DNA of 64,000 nt from Diphasiastrum complanatum (GCA_029204225.1 CM055092.1:58799296-58863295), one strand, 5' to 3'; positions 1 to 14,138 are shown, counted from the stretch's first letter. Translations and numbers: made by a program. Notes: generated by a model not told the origin, from the sequence alone.

Positions 1-59
1 CTTTAAGTTTCTCAACTCAATGGATTTAGATCGGGAACAAACAGAAAAAAAATACAATC

Positions 60-1100
60 ATAGATAAATTTCAAGATATTTTTTCATCAAAATTATCTCA
101 TGGTTTACCACCCTATAGAAAAATAGACCATGAAATAGAATTAATTCTAGATAATCAAGACAACCATATATATTTTCTCATAATGAGGAGATAGAGATTA
201 TTAATAAAATAAAAATTATGGAAAGATGGGATATATCCAACCCAGCAAGTTGCCCTGAGGTGTTCTTGTTCTTATGAAGGAATGAGGCTTCCAGATGTAT
301 GTCGAATATAAATGTTTGAATAAGGTGACAATGAAAAATGATTCATTGCTTAGGATATATGACCTGGTGAATCGCTTAGGGGAACCGAATACTTTGCTAA
401 GATATATCTCAAAACATGATGCTATTGGATAAGAAGTCATCCGAATGATGACATGCACAAAACTGATTTTCAAACGAGGTTTGGTCATTACGAATTCTTG
501 GTGTTACCTTTTGGGTTAGTGAATGCACTGACAACATTTTAACAAATGTTAAACGATGTATTTTGTCCATATTTGGGGAAGTTTGTTATATTATTTTTAG
601 ATAATATACTTATTTTAAACAACATTTTTAGGAGCATGTGACTCATATCAAGGCTGTCTTTCAAATCTTAGATGAAAAAAGAGTACTTCTAATAGTGTCG
701 TGGATGCATTAAGCCGGATTGGAGAGGTTAATTAGTTAAGCTTTTTTGAGATCCAATCTAACTTATATCTCTCCTTAAGAGATTTGTGTAAGACTAATAG
801 GTACTTCGGTCGCATTTGGCTAGACGTCCTAGCAGGTACTTCTAGATCTAGTGATGAACTCGGAATGCAAGATTCCAAGATTTCTCCTCAGGACAAGATA
901 TTAAGAGACTATCCCATAGGGAATGGGTTGCTTTTCTGGAATGGGAAAGTTTGCATACTAGAAAATGATGATAATAGGGCCCAAATCACCCCTCTTAGGT
1001 TGTAGATGTTGAAGATGAAATTAACACAACATTTGAGTGGCAATACCAAAAAATAGTCTGACAGATTAAATCATTTCCAAAGTTTATTTTTTTATTTATT
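60..1100 (+). pseudogene. Ty3/gypsy pol remnant (RT, RNase H tail, integrase N-terminal part)
   Basis: Translated pieces follow the order of a plant Ty3/gypsy polyprotein. Near 100-150 there is LPPYRKIDHEIEL, the segment just before the RT domain. Near 480-600 a stretch like [15 protein letters not shown] is followed by the degraded RT catalytic strand (LFLDNIL where YxDD is expected). Near 690 is NSVVDALSRIGE, the end of RNase H. At 880-990 the piece ILRDYPIGNGLLFWNGKVCILEND matches the linker before the integrase zinc-binding domain. Stops and frameshifts fall between all pieces and much of RT/RNase H is missing, so it is inactive. No LTR is visible in the window. Superfamily is secure; lineage is not. 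Confidence 0.75.
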
Positions 1101-1239
1101 TCCGTGAATTATGCCAAGGAGGTACCACCTCTTAATAATTTGACGAAGGGCAAAGTTCACAAAAAGTAAAAATTGAGATCTGAAAAATTGAATCAATATT
1201 TTAAAAAACTCAAAAGTTTTTATGTTTCTACTCTTGTGT

Positions 1240-2660
1240 TACAAGTTGCAAATTCAGACCAACCTTACATCTTGAAAAATTATGCAAGTGATATAGTCCG
1301 ATAGCGTTTGACAACAAGAAATCTACTAAACCTCAGTTGCGCTATACAACTCAAGAAAATGAATGATTTGTTACGATTCATGCACTTAAAACCTAGAAAG
1401 ACTATTTTTATGGTAGTAAGTATATAGTCTATACGTATCACCAGCCTCTTAAGTATTTTTGTAATCAATACAATTTGAGAGGTCAAAAAGCCCGATGGGC
1501 TGAGTTAATGCAAGAGTTTGATCATGAGATCCCCTATTTTAAAGACACCTCTAATCAAGTTGTGGATGCCCTTAGTTGGGGATGGTGAGTTGAATAAACT
1601 TTCATTCCACTAAATTTTGACATGTCTATATCTTTTGTTCAGAGGAATGTATGAAAATGACTCTCATTCTGGTTGGATATGAAAGATTGTCCAAACTAGA
1701 TTAGATGATAACAGAATTGAGAAAAACTCACATGCATCAACTAAGAAAAGTAAGAAGATTATGGACCAGTATATCTTTCAAAACAAATTGCTATTTCGGA
1801 ATGAAAAATTTTGTGTACTAGAGAATAATGCTTTGAAAAGGAACCCTTTGTTTCAATGTCATGACACACTCTGTTATCTAAGTATATGTAAGACTTTGGA
1901 CTTGTGGTCAAAAGAAAATTTTATTCGCCAAAATTCAAGCCATAACTTTGTCAACTAGCTCAAGCTGAATACTTCAAGGTTGGTAGTCCATTAAAGCCTT
2001 TGAATATCCTTAATAAGATATGAGAGAATATATTTATGGATTTTGTAGTTGGACTTCCCAGGACTCAATTAGAAAATGATTCTATTTGGGTGGTGGTGGA
2101 TAAGTTAACTATACTAGCCATATTCATTTTAGTCAGGTCATTTGCAAAGGCTTCTAGCCCATATCTTTGTTAAAAGATATTCAAGTTGTATGAACTAGCA
2201 AGTTATATTATTACCGACATATATTCAACGTTCATAAATCACTTCTAATTTGTCGTTTTTCATAGGTTTGAGACTTTTTGTAGTTTTAGTTCTACAAAAT
2301 CGTCTCCCTTTGATAGAATGGTATACAAGACGCTACTACAAGTCATAGTTTGTTTATGCTTAGGTATGATTTCAACCTGGATCTTCGATTGATGTGAAAA
2401 CAAAATTTTTTAAGATCCAAAAGTTGCATTTCTCCTACAAGAAATGTTGCAATTAACTCTTGAGAGTATTTATAATGCTCAAGACAAGGCCAAGCATTAT
2501 GATAATGTTAGAGATATCTTGGAGATTTTAAAATTAATGACTAGATATATCTTATAATTCCAAAGACTCTAGGATTATGCTTAAGAAAAAGAATTATAAG
2601 TTATTACGATATATTGTGGACCAGTTCAACTTATTTAAAAAAATGATTACAAATTTAATT
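1240..2660 (+). pseudogene. second Ty3/gypsy pol remnant (RNase H to integrase)
   Basis: A separate gypsy fragment follows the first. Around 1420-1580 the reading contains HQPLKYF, then GQKARWAELMQEFD and NQVVDAL, which are the C-terminal half of RNase H. Around 1760-1840 is a linker (LLFRNEKFCVLEN). Around 2030-2160 the integrase core begins: FMDFVVGLPRTQ and DSIWVVVDKLT, with the first catalytic Asp region. Around 2470-2520 NAQDKAKHYDN matches the integrase C-terminal region. RNase H occurs again after integrase sequence of the preceding fragment, so this is a second copy or a rearranged duplicate. Many stops; clearly dead. Confidence 0.75.
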
Positions 2661-2977
2661 TTCACGGCAGACCCACTATTCACCCAATATGTCATGTAAG
2701 TTGATTGAAATTGAGTTTACATGTAGGTAATACGCTCAGATCTAAAAAGATCTAAGCCAATCAAAAGACATCACTTGATCTACCTTTGGAACTTGAAAAA
2801 GCACTCAAAACCAAAGATAAGCAATTGACAAATCTCTTATTTCTAAGTGTTGCATCAAATGGTAAGGTTGAACTGAGAATGATAATTCTTTGGAAAGAAT
2901 TGAAAGCATAAAGAAGAACTTTCCTAATCTTTTGAGGATAGAAGCAGCTAAAAGGGAGAAGAACTTTACGTCCATGT

Positions 2978-3149
2978 CCAATTACTGGGGTTTTGACAAT
3001 CTGCGAGTAAATTTTCTGCGAGTTTTGTGAGTTTTTCCTCAAAAACTCGCAAAACTTGCACTTTTGGAAGGAAAAACTCGCAATTTTGGAGAAAAACTTA
3101 CAAAACTGGCAGAAAATTTACTCGCAAAATGCCAAACCCCCAATTACTG
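2978..3149. mobile_element. foldback MITE with 10-bp target-site duplication (MULE-like?)
   Basis: The element at 2988-3139 (152 bp) is almost entirely a long inverted repeat. The left arm starts GGGTTTTGACAATCTGCGAG and the reverse complement of the right end starts GGGTTTGGCATTTTGCGAG; both continue through TAAATTTTCTGC and AGTTTTGT. It is flanked on both sides by the perfect 10-bp direct repeat CCAATTACTG (2978-2987 and 3140-3149). A target duplication of 9-11 bp with termini starting in G points to Mutator-like transposition, but assignment from one copy is inference. The inner part repeats AAAAACTCGCAA-type motifs. No coding capacity. Confidence 0.85.
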
Positions 3150-3339
3150 AGGATTTGGAATAATCCTATGTCATATCAATCAATCAAGTCAATTAGTCAA
3201 TTGATCATAGACTATTACTGAAGCGCTGCTAATTAACAGAAGTATCAGACGAAGACGATCAATGATTTGGAGTTAGTTTTGAGTATGCAATTGCATCCAC
3301 TATTGTCTTGTGCTCACGATTCATCTAATTTGTACATGC

Positions 3340-3718
3340 CACTTATTGAATTCAATCCTATAGTTTATTGCGTTCAATATTATGTCACAATGAATGTATG
3401 CTTCTCTAATCTACTCTAATCTGTTGTAATATGATTACATTCTCTTATAATTTTGTCTAAGATATCGAACACTTTTACACAACAATATTATATTAGTTTA
3501 TGTTTGTCTACAAACTCAATCTCATAACTTCTCATGATTTCAAAGTTAGAATCATGTAGAATCAAATGTGACGCTTGTCGCAATAATATGGTTCGAATTT
3601 GATAGGCATAGTCATGTATTGAAGAGAGAATCATTCCACAGAGCGTGATAGTTGCATCTATCGAATGTTGTTTTCTCTATCTGGCATTTTTTCCTTTCTC
3701 CATCATGGTATCAAAGCT
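3340..3718 (+). repeat. partial 5' LTR and primer-binding site of copia element A
   Basis: This stretch aligns by eye with the 3' third of the LTRs of copia B: shared blocks include TTTATTGCGTTCA, ATTTCAAAGTTAG and TTGATAGGC(A/G)TAGTCATG. It ends in CA at 3705 and is followed directly by TGGTATCAAAGCT (3706-3718), a one-mismatch form of the initiator-Met tRNA primer-binding site used by plant copia elements. The 5' part of the LTR is not recognisable upstream of ~3340. Confidence 0.7.
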
Positions 3719-3813
3719 TAAATATTGATTCCAATTAGAGTGTTGCATAGTAATAGCGTTATCAAATATTATCTTTCAATCTGTGGTCATTGACAGATCA
3801 GACTATCAGTAGA

Positions 3814-6035
3814 CTAACTTCCATGTGGATTCACAAACCAAAATCAACTTTATAGTCAACAAGCTAGATAGATCCAATTATCATTTGTGAAAATTTCAAA
3901 TGAAGGTCATACTAATTGCGAATGAGTTGTGGGATGTTGTCACGGATATCGAATTGAAACTTGAAGATGACACAACCGACTCCAAATGGAAATCTAAGGA
4001 TGGTAAAGCTTTCGTGCTAATCATTCTCAATATATCAGATACTCAAATCATTCACGTATCTGAAGCTCAAACTTCGAAAGAAGCATGGGACATCTTGAGC
4101 GTACTATATGGTGCGACGCTTCCAAGTTGCATCTCAGAAGGAAATTCTTCTCACTCAAAATGTCTAATGGTTATTCTCTTCAGAATCACATATACCAGTT
4201 TAAATTTTTTTTCTAGTAGATGGCAGCTTTTAGATCAGCTATCAATGATCAAAATACAATCATGACATTGCTATCAAGCTTGTCACCTACATACGAAACT
4301 GGGCGATGATCATCTTTGAATACAGTATCACATGTTTTTTGTATCAAATTGGAAGTTGGCATAGAATCAAGAGCAATTGTCAACAAGTCCACAATTGAAG
4401 AAGAATATGTTCTATAAGTATTGTAAATGCACCAATCATGAAATACAAGATTGTAGAATATTGAAAGCAAAAGGCTCCAACAATAAGCAATTGGATCAAC
4501 GAGCAAATGTAGTTGCAGAGACATCATAATCCCCTATTCAAGGCATGGATGAAGGAGCATTTATGATCAATGATCAGAAAGTGCAAGTTGACAATGCTTG
4601 GTTTCTCGATTCTAGAGCTACTCAACACATGACCAGTCATCTTGAGCATTTCTAGTCCTATACATCTTACAGTACAAAGAAGTTCGTTCATCTTGCCGAC
4701 AATAGTACACACACTATCAAAGGTGAAGACATTATAAGATTAAGCTTTCAGAATGATCAATTCAAGCTACTATCTAAAGTTCTATATATATATAAACTTT
4801 CAACAAATCTATTATCAATCAGGAGAATTATTGATTTAGGTCATATAGTAGAATTTGAATTTGATCAATGCAGAATTGTCGATAGGACAAATAAGATCCT
4901 TACACTCGAAAAGAGGCATGGATACTTATGTACATTGATTACTCTGACACAAATCAAGCCTTGAATGCTTCTGCTTTAGTTAATAAAGTATTACTTTGGC
5001 TATAAGCATTACTTTGGTTATCAAACATGTTTAGAGAATCTTTAGTACTTGATCTCAATTATCTAGAGAAGAAAATCGACTTTTCCATTGTCGGAAAACT
5101 GGCTAAAATTCCATTAAGATCAAGTCATAAGCATGCAAAAAAAAGATGTTCCAGATGTTGTTCATTCAGATATTTGTGGCATATTTGGTTGGTACAAGGT
5201 GCTTTATTAATTTTATCGATGGATTTTCTAAAAGGACAGTTGTTTATTTCATTAAGCAGAAATTGGAGGCTTTCAACCTCTTCAGACAATTCAAGTAGAA
5301 TTCAAAATTGGTAAAAGACTCAAAGCACTGAGGTCAGACAATGGCGGAGAATACATCTCAACTGAATTCAAAGATTATTTCCTTAGAAAAAGCAATGAGC
5401 AACAATTGATCACTCCTTATTCACCTCAACCAAGTGGACTTGCTGAGAGAAAGAATTGGACCTTAGTCTAAGAGGCTAAGTGTATGCTTGCTCATGGGAC
5501 ACTACCTAAGTTCTTCTGGGCTGACCTGTTTCCACAACAGCTTATATTTAGAACAGATGCTCGACTAAAGGGCCCTCAGACAAAACATCTTATTAAGTTT
5601 GAATAGGATCCAAAACACCACTATCAAACCTCAGAGTTTTCGAATGTATTGCCTATGCATAGATACAACAAGAGATCATAAAGAAATTGGACTCCCACAA
5701 TATCAAATCCATTTTCATTGGTTATACTTCTTCAGACAAAGCTTATAAGCTATATGATCCCGTGACATTGAAAATATTCACCAACAGAGATGGTATCTTT
5801 ATCGAGAATCAATTTATGAACCTCAAAGACAAGGGCAAGGCTACAATAGTTGAACTATCGTAGCCTCATGTTTTCGATACGACTATTCCTATCAAAGGTC
5901 CGAATACGTCAATTGTAGATGAATAGCTTACCAATAGTTGATTGTCCAAAAATTTTGTGGCTGAGTCAACCACAATATCTAAGGCATAAGTATTTACAAT
6001 GGCATCACCTCCAGAAGAGGAATGTTGAAGGTCCA
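3814..6035 (+). pseudogene. decayed Ty1/copia element A: gag, protease, integrase
   Basis: Closely related to copia B at 7.5-9.9 kb and in the same order. Gag begins near 3814 and includes LIANELWDVV and KDGKAFVLIILNIS. A zinc-knuckle relic near 4410-4460 reads YKYCKCTNHEIQDCR; its first Cys is lost. The protease site near 4595 reads WFLDSRATQHMT, so the expected DSG is DSR. Integrase pieces follow: VVHSDICG (~5158), LRSDNGGEYIS (~5330), SGLAERKN (~5430), FWADL (~5515). Numerous stops and frameshifts occur. It ends about 6035 in unrelated sequence and no RT/RNase H or 3' LTR remains before copia B. Confidence 0.85.
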
Positions 6036-6120
6036 TGCGTCGTACCTTTTTTGGTGCCTGAGCAAAGGTTTTCTTACTCTGTTTACGGGCAGGTTGCTTG
6101 CAAGGCCTCTTTGTGGGGAG

Positions 6121-7318
<1,198 letters not shown>

Positions 7319-7413
7319 TGGTATCAGAGTGAAATCATTACTCTTTATCTGATACCGACATGGTATCAGAGTTGTTTCACTTCTTTATCTGATTCCAATA
7401 TGATATCAGAGCG
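7319..7413 (+). promoter_or_regulatory. primer-binding site of copia B, repeated three times
   Basis: TGGTATCAGAGTG at 7319 abuts the LTR, as expected for priming by initiator-Met tRNA. Similar copies follow at 7361 (TGGTATCAGAGTT) and 7401 (TGATATCAGAGCG). Each is preceded by a CTTTATCTGAT(A/T)CC-type spacer, giving a ~41-nt tandem repeat. Only the first is in the standard position next to the LTR. Confidence 0.8.
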
Positions 7414-7564
7414 AAAGCTTTAATACTCATATCTTTCGTGATATCAAATTGATATATGATACTCTTCAGTTCTTTTCAACCTTTCAGTATCAGAGAATTA
7501 ATTTCTTATTGTTGGCATTACCACATCTTAGCATCATCGATACAATCGACAGACTAAGTTCCAG

Positions 7565-8601
7565 ATGGATTCTCAAAGTGAAGCCGGTCTTATTACAGAC
7601 AAGCTGAATGGATCCAATTATTATTTGTGGAAATTTAAGATGAAGACCTTGCTAATTGCCAACGAATTATGGGATGTTGTTACAGGTGCAGAAGTAAAAC
7701 CTGAAGACGACAACTCAAAGTGAAAATCGAAGGACGATAAAGCTTTCATGCTTATTATCCTCAATATATCATATACATAGATTGGACACACATCTGAAGC
7801 TAAAACGTCAAGAGACGTTGGGACATTTTGAACTCACTATATGACTTGAGGGACGTAACTACTAAGTTACATCTACGAAGAAAATTCTTCACATTCAAAA
7901 TGTCTACTGGTGATTCTCTTCAGAGTCACATTAACCAGTTTAAGAATCTTTTGCAACATATGGCCACTGTCGGATCAGTCATAGACGATCAAGACACAAT
8001 TATGACATTGCTTTCAAGCTTGCCCTCTACATATGAGAACTGGGTGATGATCATATCGACACACTCAGATTTAACTCTTACTAGAGTTATCACTATGTTG
8101 CTACAAGAAGACAATAGAAGAAATCAAGACACTTTGTCTACTTCCTCCTCTCAGACTCTATTTGTCAACAAAGGCTCAAAGCGACAGAAGCAGAAAAGCT
8201 CCAAAAAGGCTACAATGAATCAGAAACAGACTCAAGGTCAAGAACAATCATCGAATCCACAGTCGAAGAAGAAGATGTCTTGCAGGTATTGCAAGCGCAA
8301 TAACCATGAGATCAAGGATTGCCGAATTCTCCAAGCGAAGAACATAGTCAAGCAACCTGATCAACAAGCAAACACAGTCTCATCATCTCCCCAGGTCGAA
8401 GTGGACGAAGGCGCATTCGTGGTCAAAGATCAAAGCGCATTTTTGGATGATTCATGGTTTCTGGATTCTGGAGCAACTCAACATATGACCAATCAACGTG
8501 AGATCTTCAACTCCTACACTCCTTACAACACGAAGAAATTTGTTCATCTTGGTGACAATAGTACTCGCAATATTGAAGGCGAATGTACTGTACGATTGTG
8601 A
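7565..8601 (+). pseudogene. copia B gag and protease (broken frame)
   Basis: The ATG at 7565 opens MDSQSEAGLITDKLNG..., the usual copia gag start with NGSNYYLWKFKMK. Stops occur near 7720 and 7778, then the frame is open from 7828 to 8601. It includes gag helices (SLPSTYENWVMIIS at ~8010), a CCHC zinc knuckle CRYCKRNNHEIKDC (~8280) and the protease active site WFLDSGATQHMT (~8455), with the catalytic DSG intact. Gag packages the RNA and the aspartic protease would mature the polyprotein. The frame closes at 8601 inside the protease, so the product could not reach integrase. Confidence 0.9.
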
Positions 8602-8606
8602 TTCCA

Positions 8607-9895
8607 GCATGATCAATTCAAATTACTATCAAAGGTTTTATATGTTCCTAAACTCTCTCTACAAATCTGTTATCAGTGAGTAGAATTACAGATTTAGGTC
8701 ATAAGGTAGAATTCAAATCTGATCAATGTAGTATTATTGATAGGAGTGATAAGATCCTTGCACTCGACAAGAGGCAGGGTTACTTGTATAGATTGGCACA
8801 CTGTTATTCTGAGTCTAGTCAAGCCTTGAAAACCTCTGTTCTAGTCAATAAAGCATTACTATGGCATCATCGCTTAGGACACATGAATCATGCATCTATT
8901 TTGAACATGACCAGACAATCCATGGTCCTTGATCTTGACTATCCTTCTGGTAAGGTCGATCTCCCTGTCTGTCATAGCTGCATTTTTGGAATACGGGCTA
9001 GGTTTCCTTTTAGATCAAACCACATGCATGCAGCAAAAGATCTGTTAGATGTTGTTCATACAGATATATGTGGACCTATGCAAACTCCTTCATTGCTAAA
9101 TGCAAATTACTTCATTACCTTTATTGACAAATTCTCAAGAAGAACAGTTGTTTATTTCATTAAACAGATTTCAGAGGCTTTCATCAAATTCAGACAATTC
9201 AAAGAGCATGCTGAGAATCAAACTGGCAAACGAATCAAAGCACTAAAGTCAGATAACGGGGGAGAATATATCTCCAATGAATTTAAGGACTACTGCCTTA
9301 ACAACGACATTGAACAACAATACATCACTTCCTATTTGCCTCAGTCAAATGGTCTTGCTGAGAGAAAGAACAGAACCTTAGTTGAATCAGCAAAGTGCAT
9401 GTTATCACATGCGACACTTCCGAAGTCCTTCTGGGCTGAAGTTGTTTCAACAACAACCTATATTCAGAACACATGTTCTACTAAAGGCCTCTTAGACAAA
9501 ACACCATTCAAAGTTTGGACAGGTACCAGACCTTATTTATCAAACTTACGAGTTTTTGAATGTACTACTTTTGCGCAGATACCTCGTGATCTCAGAAAGA
9601 AGCTCAACTTCCACAGTATCAAGTGTGTTTTCATCAGCCTACAAGTTGTTCGATCCCATCGAGTCGAAGATATTCACTAGTCGGGATGTCATCTTCATCG
9701 AAGATCAGTTTCAAGACCTCAAAGGAAAGGGCAGTTCCCATGTAGCCAACCTGTCAGATTTTCCTGACACTTTGAACTTTCCAGTTTCGCAGGCAACTAT
9801 TCCCATTGAAGGTCCAAGCTCTTCTACTTCTGACGAACAACGAATGAATGGTGGATCAGAAAATGATGATGTTGCAGTTCAACAACTATAGTATG
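8607..9895 (+). pseudogene. copia B integrase
   Basis: The open frame from 8676 to 9680 holds the GAG-pre-integrase zinc-binding region (ALLWHHRLGHMNHASI then CHSCIFG, an HHCC module at ~8850-8990). The integrase core follows: catalytic Asp in VVHTDICGPM (~9050), second Asp in ALKSDNGGEYIS (~9240) and Glu in NGLAERKNRT (~9350), then FWAEVV. A frameshift near 9620 moves the C-terminal part into another frame (to ~9890). It would insert the cDNA with a 5-bp stagger, matching the GGGAG duplication. Truncated at both ends relative to a full polyprotein. Confidence 0.9.
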
Positions 9896-9987
9896 ATAGA
9901 AACCATCAACTTCTTATATTACCCAGAAGATCTTCAAGGACTAGCAGACCACCTAATCGGTGTATTGACGAGTCTGCAGCATATCTT

Positions 9988-10991
9988 GTTCAGGAATAAT
10001 GTCTTTCCAAGAGGCACTCAGTCAGCCTGACTTAGATCTCTGGAAAGAAGCTATGGATAAAGAGTATTCATCTCTTATCAAGAACCAGACCTGGGTGAAG
10101 CTCATTTCTGCCTTGGTATACAAATCCACAGAGACAGAAAATAGAAGTTGATCTACATTACACAACAGAGGTACATCTACAACATTTTAGTTAGATATAA
10201 TCTGATCAATTGCAAGTTAGCTCTCTCACCAATGGAACCAGGACTCAAATTGTCAAAGGACCAGTCCCCAAACAATTCATGAGAAGCAGCAGATGCGTGA
10301 GTATCCTTACCATTCTATTATAGGACCTCTTATGTACGCCATGATCTGTACCAGGCCAGACATAGCTTTTGCAGTCAACTCTCTCAGTCATTTTATGACT
10401 AATCCTGGTATAACACATTGGAAGGCTCTTATCAGAGTCATGAGATATTATCGAGCTACTATGGACTTTTGCATTTGTTATGGAGCAATCGACAACGACA
10501 AACTCAATTTTCTCAGTGGTTACACAGATGCGAGTTGGGCAGGAGATGTAGACACTCGTAAATTTACTTCCGAACATTCTTCCTCAACAATGGGCCAATT
10601 TTCTGGAACAGTCGCAAGCAATCTTCGATAGCTCTATCTTCCACTGAATCAGAGTATATCGCAGCCTCTCAAGCTACAAAGGAAGCAATTTGATTGAGAA
10701 ACTTACTCTCAAATATCGATCTAAATCAATATGCTCCGATGACATTTTCTTGTGATAATCAAAGTGCCATGGCTTTATTAGCCAACCCTAGATTTCATTC
10801 CAGGAGTAAGCACATTGAACTGAAGTATCATTTTGTCAGAAGCAAGGTTCTCAACGACGAGGTCAGATTGCAGTACTGTAGAACGCAAGATTTGACAGCA
10901 GATGTTTTTACTAAAGCATTAAGTTTGGAGTCACACATAAGATTATGTGTAGAACTAAGTTTGAAGGTCAAGGCATTCAAGAATTCAGATT

Positions 10992-10993
<2 letters not shown>
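9988..10993 (+). pseudogene. copia B RT edge and RNase H; RT catalytic core deleted
   Basis: Near 10005-10095 the RT entry segment is seen (QEALSQPDLDLWKEAMDKEY, then NQTWVKL). RT sequence then stops at ~10125 and a poorly conserved stretch leads to RNase H. RNase H begins with IIGPLMYAMICTRPDIAFAV (~10318), includes GYTDASWAGD with the first acidic residue (~10520), and continues through SCDNQSAMALLAN (~10750) and KHIELKYHFVR (~10810) to ~10993. No YVDD box is found in any frame between these parts. Stops at ~10629 and ~10690 break RNase H. Confidence 0.85.
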
Positions 10994-12224
<1,231 letters not shown>

Positions 12225-12229
12225 GGGAG

Positions 12230-12720
12230 GTTAGTCCTGTCAATGGGATCGTCCCTACTAAGCATAGGGTTCACCCTTGTGAAGTTTACAGTATCTCTCC
12301 CTCATTCTATACAAAAGTTGAAAAATCTTTGGGCATTATGGTGACCCACTTAGCATGGATTGAAAGCAAAAATGAATCTTAAAAAAAAAGCTCAAATAGT
12401 CCTTCGCGGACTCCTGCAAGCACTACAGTGCTCCAGGTGTGAACCTAACAAGACTATCCAGATTATCCCTAGTAATCAGACGGACAGTTCTGTAGAAAGG
12501 TGCTCTTGGTATCAGGAGTAAAGTGGATCTCCAATATTTCTTAATCTCAGACAGCCACCAGCTCTTGTTACGCTTGTTCTGTCATGGTGGATTCACATTA
12601 GGAACACTCGTGGACACAACACCATGAGTGAAAAAATCCCTCTGGTTCTATTTGACCCTAGCCATATGGCTCATATCAATTTTGTGCGAGGTTATATTAG
12701 CAGTAGTCAGAGGAGGTTAA
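12230..12720. other. unassigned spacer
   Basis: No coding region, LTR or known motif could be supported. By position it should continue the sequence that was interrupted by copia B at 6120. Confidence 0.4.
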
Positions 12721-12721
12721 C

Positions 12722-13210
12722 TAGGCATGCGGAGGTGCGATATGTACGGATGTATCGGTCTTGTGCGAGGGTTGAAGACTGAAGCAGTGTAGAATGAGGT
12801 AACGGCACAGAGAAGCGACATGTACGGTCGTACTATCGCTCTTGTGTGCATGCAGACAGTGAGGCAATGGGGGAGCAAACAAGATGCACATAGAAGCGAT
12901 ATGTGACAAAAAATCCCAAGAAAAAAGAGTGAAAATGACCTCGGCGATCGTGACCTTGTGCCCTCGGATTTTGCACGTGTGGTCACATGTGCAAGTTTTC
13001 GTACAACCCAATCAACGATGGACACGTGTCATTTGCACGTGCATGTTCTCATGGCCAATGAGACCTGGACACGTGTCATGTACGGACGAATCAGTTCTTG
13101 ACACCTGGCTAGTGTATGGCTTCGCACGTGTGGTCACCGGGGACTGACACGTGGCTGGTTGATCTTTTGACTCGTATGTGGGAAACAACTATAAAGGACA
13201 CGATCCTTGG
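12722..13210. promoter_or_regulatory. G-box-rich promoter-like repeat, related to 21.8-22.1 kb
   Basis: Six perfect CACGTG boxes lie in 180 bp (12974, 13023, 13036, 13070, 13125, 13148), several as ACACGTGT or GACACGTGG, the core of plant G-box/ABRE elements. The left part (12815-12910) shares AGAAGCGA(C/T)ATGTACG and GCTCTTGTG(T/C)GC with 21880-21985 in the same orientation. The right end (13186-13206, ACTATAAAGGACACGATCC) matches the reverse complement of 22060-22080. So the two flanks carry the same promoter-like module in opposite directions. A bidirectional promoter or a pair of transposon ends are both possible; no gene was identified next to it. Confidence 0.55.
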
Positions 13211-13591
13211 AAAAAAAAAGTGTTGATGTATAGTCCAAATGCTTTTTTGATTTGCCGAAATATTATATAAACGAAGATGTATATAACACCAGTTGTTGTA
13301 GTTTGGATTCATACAGAGTGCTGATGACTTTGGAGTTGATTGTAATAGAAGAAAATTTTCTTTTAGTAAATGCATGTTTTGAGGTGAATGAAAGTTATGT
13401 GGGACTGCACAAAGAAATTTTAAGACAACAGTGACTAAATACAAGAAAGGAGAGGATTCTGGCAATTGGGAATTGAAACCAGGTTGTGGAGATGGGTAAG
13501 TTCCTACATGTTATATAGATTCTGACATCCTATCAGGCACTTACAAGCACAAACTTGTAAAGCTAACATAAATGAGCGATTGAGGCTGTCA
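13211..13591. other. unassigned, weak coding hint
   Basis: No recognised gene. After the TATAAAG at 13188 the plus strand holds a short open frame (13252-13434). A lysine/glycine-rich piece near 13430-13490 ends at GATGGGTAAGTT, a good splice-donor match at ~13495. It may be a relic of the gene driven by the 12.7-13.2 kb promoter-like region; no product can be named. Confidence 0.25.
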
Positions 13592-14138
13592 TGTACTGAT
13601 AGTACATCCATGCTTATACATGCAAGATAATATCCAATGTAAGCTTTGTAGGCCCAAAAGGAGCTATTAGCCTTAAGAACAAGGCGGTTCTCTCTTTAGG
13701 CCCTCCAAAGTAATTAATAAGGATAATAGGCCAATAAGGGCCCAATGTAGCCTAAATAATACGTAACAAGGGCTAACTATCTCTCAAGATAATTAAGTTT
13801 AGTTGAGAGCATTGTCTATAACTAGGCAAGAGACAACAATTTTTGAATCTTTTGGCTCATTTGCAAGTGAGAGCTTCTTGTTTCCTCCTTGTGAATATGA
13901 GCTATGGAGATTTCCTTTGCTAGGTCTCATGTGCCTTATCTACATGAATCCATGCTCATTTACATTGCTTTGTACTCTTCATTTCATTTCTATTGAGATT
14001 CTATGGAGATCCTTGTGTTTCTAGCTTTCTACGAATATGCTATCTTGAATGCTTGGTACTTTTCTTGCTCTTAGCTTTACTTCTATTGCAATTGTTATTA
14101 GCTTAGATTTGGCACATGAAATTTCTTGGTATTAGAGC
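13592..14138 (+). repeat. putative copia 5' LTR with primer-binding site
   Basis: The segment 13592-14115 begins TGTACTGATAG and ends TTTGGCACA, so it has TG...CA termini. It is followed at 14127 by TGGTATTAGAGC, close to the TGGTATCAGAGC primer-binding site. No second copy exists in the window, so the LTR boundaries rest only on the termini and the primer-binding site. Downstream DNA to ~14600 has no recognised coding. Confidence 0.5.

Noticed and set aside
7319-7413. tRNA gene
   Set aside because: TGGTATCAGAGC-type motifs here match only the 3' end complement of initiator-Met tRNA; no cloverleaf sequence surrounds them.
12717-13147. Overlapping open frames on both strands over the G-box region
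   Set aside because: They have no domain, overlap each other in several frames and coincide with a regulatory-looking repeat.
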